DNA of 8,118 nucleotides, from contig JACOWO010000013.1 of the NCBI GenBank assembly GCA_016176745.1, positions 1-8,118 on the forward strand, written 5' to 3'. Source of the stretch: Nitrosopumilales archaeon. GTDB taxonomy: Archaea > Thermoproteota > Nitrososphaeria > Nitrososphaerales > Nitrosopumilaceae. The position numbers and the translations under genes were made by a program. Positions 5,797-8,118 of the stretch are shown here, piece after piece (the first letter of the stretch is position 1; each line of letters begins with the position of its first letter). A model generated the notes under the pieces. That model did not search any database and was not told the DNA's origin. It was given only the letters and a program-made list of their open reading frames with translations.

Positions 5797-6483
5797 ATGT
5801 TGATTACGGAATCACCAAAAAAATTAGTTCCAAAATTTTTTGGAAAAACTTCAAAATCATATGATAGAGTTGTCACTGGGGCCACGTTTGGACGCGACAA
5901 GTATTGGAAAAACGAAATCCTCAGGAAAGTTCCATCTGTCAATTCTGTTTTAGATCTGGCATGTGGAACTGGCATACTTACAAGATTAATTGCGGATACC
6001 TATCCTAACGCAAAAATAATTGGGGTTGACATTATGCAAAATTATCTTGATGTGGCAAAAACAAATTCTCAAAACTATGGCAACATAACATTTGTAAATC
6101 AGGATGCAGAAAAACTAAATATTGATTTAAAATTTGATTGCATAACATCGTCTTATCTTCCAAAATATTGTGACGCTGAAACATTGGTAAAAGCATGCAT
6201 CAAACATCTAAAAGATGATGGAACAATAATCTTTCATGATTTCACATATCCAAAAAATAGTTTTGTGAAAAACCTATGGGATTTGTATTTTGTAGTGCTA
6301 AATTTTATAGGAATTTTTATTCCAAGTTGGAAAGAAGTGTTTAGAGATCTTCCAAAATTAATAAGGTCCACTAGCTGGCTAGATGATTATGAAAAGACCA
6401 TGAGACATAACGGTCTTCAAGCAGAACAAAAACTCCTAACCCTTGGCTCATCTGCCATTCTTGTTGGCAAGAAGATTTGCTAG
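5797..6483 (+). CDS. UbiE/MenG-like class I SAM-dependent methyltransferase
   Basis: This 228-residue protein transfers a methyl group from S-adenosylmethionine. The head, FGKTSKSYDRVVTGATFGRD (15-34), is like the F...S..YD......G.D segment that opens UbiE/MenG enzymes. Motif I is VLDLACGTGIL (51-61), followed by acidic Asp78 (GVDIM) for the ribose and NQDAEKL (101-107) for the adenine side. FDCITSSYLPKY (113-124) and GTIIFHDFTYP (142-152) correspond to motifs II/III. An amphipathic hydrophobic patch, LYFVVLNFIGIFIPSW (163-178), could dock on the membrane, as expected for a lipid-soluble substrate. UbiE-type enzymes C-methylate prenylated quinone rings, but the family also has other targets. 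Its last 36 bp overlap the end of the convergent chorismate-lyase-like gene. Confidence 0.8.
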   Translation: MLITESPKKLVPKFFGKTSKSYDRVVTGATFGRDKYWKNEILRKVPSVNSVLDLACGTGILTRLIADTYPNAKIIGVDIMQNYLDVAKTNSQNYGNITFVNQDAEKLNIDLKFDCITSSYLPKYCDAETLVKACIKHLKDDGTIIFHDFTYPKNSFVKNLWDLYFVVLNFIGIFIPSWKEVFRDLPKLIRSTSWLDDYEKTMRHNGLQAEQKLLTLGSSAILVGKKIC

Positions 6484-6882
6484 TAGTATTTCTTCTGAAA
6501 TGTAAAACAATACAGTGCCATTATCGATAATCTCATAATTTCTTTTTACTGTACCATCAGAATCAGGCTCTAATGAAATGATGTTTCTTCGTGTGGCTAT
6601 CTTGTTTCTTGTAAGTATGGCTCCAATGCCATCTTTTTTCCCAAGTAATGCAGACAGGAGCGGTTCTGCAAGTTTTTTAGAATCAAATGATACGGTGGCA
6701 CGGATTACTGGCAAGTTATTTACTGTAATTACAATTTTTCTTACAAAATTTGTGCCAGATGTACAGTTTTGCTCAATTACTTCTAAATGAGTTTCACCTT
6801 GCAAATTATCCTTAAGAAATTTTTCGATTTGTCCTACTGGGACATCAAGTAGAGTATTCACAAAAGAATCTTGCATTGCCAT
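6448..6882 (-). CDS. Chorismate--pyruvate lyase-like protein (UbiC/Rv2949c-type fold)
   Basis: This is a 144-residue soluble protein. From about residue 44 it follows the pattern remembered for Rv2949c-type chorismate lyases: VRKIVI (47-52); PVIRATVSFDSKKLAEPLLSAL split over 58-79, like the A.S.I...LP..i...L segment; GIGAIL (85-90), like PLGEVM; TRRNI (97-101); KRNYEII (113-119), like ARRYRVI; and YISEEIL (127-133), like VTEHFL. Candidate active-site residues are Arg48 and Glu130, matching the conserved Arg and Glu of the family, with Gly87 in the lid. Such enzymes cleave chorismate to 4-hydroxybenzoate and pyruvate. At 144 residues it is shorter than Rv2949c (about 199). GGAG lies 5 nt before the ATG. 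It follows the UbiA-like gene by 23 bp, so the two form an operon. A related UTRA-type ligand-binding domain is the main alternative. Confidence 0.65.
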   Translation of the reverse strand: MAMQDSFVNTLLDVPVGQIEKFLKDNLQGETHLEVIEQNCTSGTNFVRKIVITVNNLPVIRATVSFDSKKLAEPLLSALLGKKDGIGAILTRNKIATRRNIISLEPDSDGTVKRNYEIIDNGTVLFYISEEILLANLLANKNGR

Positions 6883-6887
6883 TAATT

Positions 6888-6891
6888 CTCC
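6888..6891 (-). promoter_or_regulatory. Shine-Dalgarno site of the chorismate-lyase-like gene
   Basis: GGAG on the minus strand sits 5 nt ahead of the ATG at 6882, in the 23-bp gap after the UbiA-like gene. It supports internal translation of a two-gene mRNA. Confidence 0.55.
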
Positions 6892-6905
6892 AGTTTACAA
6901 TTCAG

Positions 6906-7601
6906 TTAAACATATCTTAAAATAAAAAATAAGGCGGTTCCAATCATTACTCCTAGGCTGATGATTTTTAATATGGTTTCCTTTTTCTTTGTTGAAGAAT
7001 AGTCTGTAGATTCTTTTTTGAGATCTTTGTATCGTCTTGAAGTTTTTATCAAGATGTAGCTCAAAAGCCCAGCCAACGCTGCAAGAATGCCACTCTCTAA
7101 TGAAACCGAGTTTGTTTGAATTGCAGATCCTGCAAGTACAGGTAATATCCCCCATGAAATTACAAACGAGGCATTGTTGTGTAGTTTTCCACCAAATAAT
7201 TCCAAATTATATGCAAAGAGGAAAAATCCTTCAATGATGCCAAGTGGAATCAAAAGTGGAGAATCTAAAATTGCATAATACAAACCAATCAGACAAGCCA
7301 AGCCAAGTGAGATTAAGGAAATTGTCCATAGTTTTTTCTGTGGTAAAATGCCCCACGGTTTTGTCCTGCTTCCAATTGCGTCAAGAAAGTGAGCAGATAC
7401 ACCTGTAGCTAAAAAATAAAGAAGACATATGGCAACTAGTCTTTCTAAAGTAAAATTGCTTGCCAGTGATCCCCATGCAGCAAATGATACCACCATGCCA
7501 GTATATGGCAAAAAAAGCATTCCTATGCCAATTCTAAAGTTTCTTGGACCAAATTTAGGTACGAACCATTCAGAGATTCTATCTTTTTGCAATATTAGCA
7601 A
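6906..7601 (-). CDS. Polytopic membrane protein, UbiA-prenyltransferase-like
   Basis: This protein has 231 residues and about seven transmembrane helices (near 23-44, 53-73, 91-110, 113-130, 143-161, 168-186 and 211-228), with a charged cytoplasmic loop at 187-209. After helix 2 comes SAHFLDAIGSRTKPWG (69-84), placed like the NDxxDxxxD loop of UbiA enzymes but keeping only Asp74. A second polar motif, YNLELFGGKLHN (131-142), and a following SWGILPVL are typical of a divergent UbiA-like family. UbiA enzymes attach a polyprenyl chain to an aromatic ring or polar head; whether this one can is uncertain without the Asp pairs. TTG at 7601 directly follows an in-frame TAG. The TATA box at 7615-7620 fits a second in-frame TTG at 7592 better (25 bp), so the protein may begin three residues later. 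The chorismate-lyase-like gene follows. Confidence 0.6.
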   Translation of the reverse strand: MLILQKDRISEWFVPKFGPRNFRIGIGMLFLPYTGMVVSFAAWGSLASNFTLERLVAICLLYFLATGVSAHFLDAIGSRTKPWGILPQKKLWTISLISLGLACLIGLYYAILDSPLLIPLGIIEGFFLFAYNLELFGGKLHNNASFVISWGILPVLAGSAIQTNSVSLESGILAALAGLLSYILIKTSRRYKDLKKESTDYSSTKKKETILKIISLGVMIGTALFFILRYV

Positions 7602-7614
7602 CTAGTCTTTGTGG

Positions 7615-7620
7615 TTTATA
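7615..7620 (-). promoter_or_regulatory. TATA box for the UbiA-like/chorismate-lyase-like operon
   Basis: TATAAA on the minus strand (within CATTATAAAC) is centred about 25 bp ahead of the in-frame TTG at 7592 and 16 bp ahead of the TTG at 7601. Leaderless initiation at 7592 is the better fit. Confidence 0.5.
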
Positions 7621-7641
7621 ATGTCAACATTTGAATTAATG

Positions 7642-7668
7642 ATAAGAAAATACGCCGGTTTTTCTTAT
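7642..7668. repeat. Perfect 9-bp inverted repeat with a 9-nt GC-rich loop
   Basis: ATAAGAAAA (7642-7650) and TTTTCTTAT (7660-7668) are exact inverted arms around TACGCCGGT. It lies between the end of the possible small ORF (7679) and the TATA box at 7615-7620. It could be a transcription terminator for a minus-strand transcript, or a binding site upstream of the UbiA-like promoter. Confidence 0.55.
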
Positions 7669-7678
7669 TTTGGCAGCA

Positions 7679-7873
7679 TTATAGTAAAAGTTGTGGAGTT
7701 ATTTCTTTTTTGTATTCAGATGCAACTAGTGTTCCATCAGATGCGCACATGCCACCTTCTGCTGTTGGATTTATAATTTCGTTTAGATGCTTGCCTTCTT
7801 TTATTAGCTTTATGTTAAAAAATAAAATCGATGTAAAGTTGTCTAGATATTTTACTTGTTCACTATGATACAA
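7679..7873 (-). CDS. Possible small protein (64 aa), unrecognised
   Basis: An ORF of 64 codons runs from TTG at 7873 to TAA at 7679 and fills most of an otherwise gene-free stretch (7602-7905). An in-frame TAA just before the TTG fixes the earliest start. A TATA-like TATTAA on the minus strand (about 7898-7903) is about 26 bp upstream, as for the leaderless genes nearby. The product is soluble, with an amphipathic N-terminal half (FTSILFFNIKLIKEG) and a motif EGGMCASDGTLVASEY in the C-terminal half. The composition looks protein-like, but no family is recognised. It could be a real small gene, a decayed remnant or a chance ORF. Confidence 0.4.
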   Translation of the reverse strand: MYHSEQVKYLDNFTSILFFNIKLIKEGKHLNEIINPTAEGGMCASDGTLVASEYKKEITPQLLL

Positions 7874-7878
7874 TTATC

Positions 7879-7886
7879 TTTAATTA
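7879..7886 (+). promoter_or_regulatory. TATA box for the secreted protein gene at the right edge
   Basis: TTTAATTA is centred 23-24 bp ahead of the TTG at 7906 and 29-30 bp ahead of the TTG at 7912. Either would give a leaderless or nearly leaderless transcript. Confidence 0.45.
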
Positions 7887-7905
7887 TCACAAGTTGAGTT
7901 AATAC

Positions 7906-8118
7906 TTGCAATTGCAATTTCAGTTCCATGTAAATTATCTGGTTTTTGTTTTTGGAATTTTTGCAATATCGTCAGTTATTGCGCCTGCCATTTATGCTGA
8001 AGATGATGTTGATCTTGTTTGGCTTGCAGAGACGATCAAAATTACTGGAACATCAGAAAGTGCAACCTACAAAGCTGGTCATACCATGTCGATAAGTGCA
8101 AATGTACAAAATATTGGC
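7906..8118 (+). CDS. Secreted or surface protein, N-terminal part (3' truncated)
   Basis: The frame is open from TTG at 7906 (TAA at 7900-7902 just upstream) through the window end, giving 71 residues. No ATG occurs before the signal peptide, so the start is TTG 7906 or TTG 7912. Residues 9-31 are a hydrophobic core, NYLVFVFGIFAISS then VIAPAIYA, with likely Sec cleavage after Ala31. The mature part, EDDVDLVW..., contains ITGTSESATYKAGHT and ISANVQNIG. The pattern of a placed Gly, then a beta-strand ending in V.N.G, suggests a CARDB-like or other Ig-like beta-sandwich domain, common in archaeal surface proteins. That reading is tentative because the rest of the domain lies outside the window. 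Confidence 0.7.
   Translation, partial: MQLQFQFHVNYLVFVFGIFAISSVIAPAIYAEDDVDLVWLAETIKITGTSESATYKAGHTMSISANVQNIG

Noticed and set aside
5787..5975. Minus-strand ORF of 62 codons
   Set aside because: It is antisense to the methyltransferase N-terminus, where the UbiE-type head motif is clear.
6578..6790. Plus-strand ORF of 70 codons with a hydrophobic start
   Set aside because: It is antisense to the chorismate-lyase-like gene, which has a Shine-Dalgarno and family motifs.
6895..7237. Minus-strand 86-codon and plus-strand 66-codon ORFs
   Set aside because: Both overlap the seven-helix UbiA-like gene in other frames and have no domain or initiation signal of their own.
7621..7775. Plus-strand ORF from ATG 7621 of about 50 codons
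   Set aside because: Its start crosses the inverted repeat and its latter half is antisense to the possible small gene; it has no recognisable motif.
1..8118. CRISPR array, tRNA, transposon ends or prophage genes
   Set aside because: No regularly spaced repeats, tRNA-like cloverleaf, transposase or integrase motif, or flanking direct repeats were seen on either strand.

Overview
The window looks archaeal and most likely comes from an ammonia-oxidising thaumarchaeon (Nitrososphaerota, Nitrosopumilus/Nitrosarchaeum/Nitrosotalea type). This is an inference from four things: AT-rich DNA; TATA-like boxes about 25 bp ahead of start codons, often with no Shine-Dalgarno sequence and several TTG starts; small Cys-rich proteins; and family-specific sequence traits remembered from thaumarchaeal proteins. 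No rRNA, tRNA, CRISPR array, transposase or integrase was seen.

Layout. Positions 1-198 hold the 3' end of a membrane-anchored protein. Facing it on the minus strand is a two-gene unit: a class III nucleotidyl cyclase (346-1065), then a 42-residue zinc-ribbon protein (221-349) joined by an ATGA stop/start overlap. A 186-bp divergent spacer with two TATA-like boxes and two inverted repeats separates the cyclase from a winged-helix regulator (1252-1905, plus). The regulator ends in a 4-bp tail-to-tail overlap with an exported flavin amine oxidase (1902-3476, minus). Next come two tandem plus-strand genes: a seven-helix membrane protein with no standard start codon where one is expected (frame open from 3562, stop 4290), and a YkgJ-type CxxC protein (4297-4812).

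The right half holds an extended SDR epimerase/dehydratase (4867-5748) and a UbiE-like methyltransferase (5797-6483) on the plus strand. Converging on them is a minus-strand pair: a UbiA-like polytopic membrane protein (6906-7601) followed by a chorismate-lyase-like protein (6448-6882). Together these resemble the ubiC-ubiA-ubiE steps of aromatic prenyl-lipid or quinone biosynthesis: chorismate cleavage, membrane prenyl transfer and ring methylation. This is the most system-like part of the window, although the UbiA-like protein lacks the normal Asp-rich motifs and the SDR has Arg where the catalytic Lys is expected. The last 500 bp hold a possible small ORF, a 9-bp inverted repeat and the start of a secreted surface protein cut off by the window edge.

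Regulation as seen in the sequence: the SDR, the UbiA-like gene and the last secreted gene all pair a TTG start with a TATA-like box 24-26 bp upstream, which suggests leaderless transcripts. The chorismate-lyase-like gene and the methyltransferase have Shine-Dalgarno-like GGAG/GAGGT. A perfect 10-bp hairpin spans the cyclase start codon.
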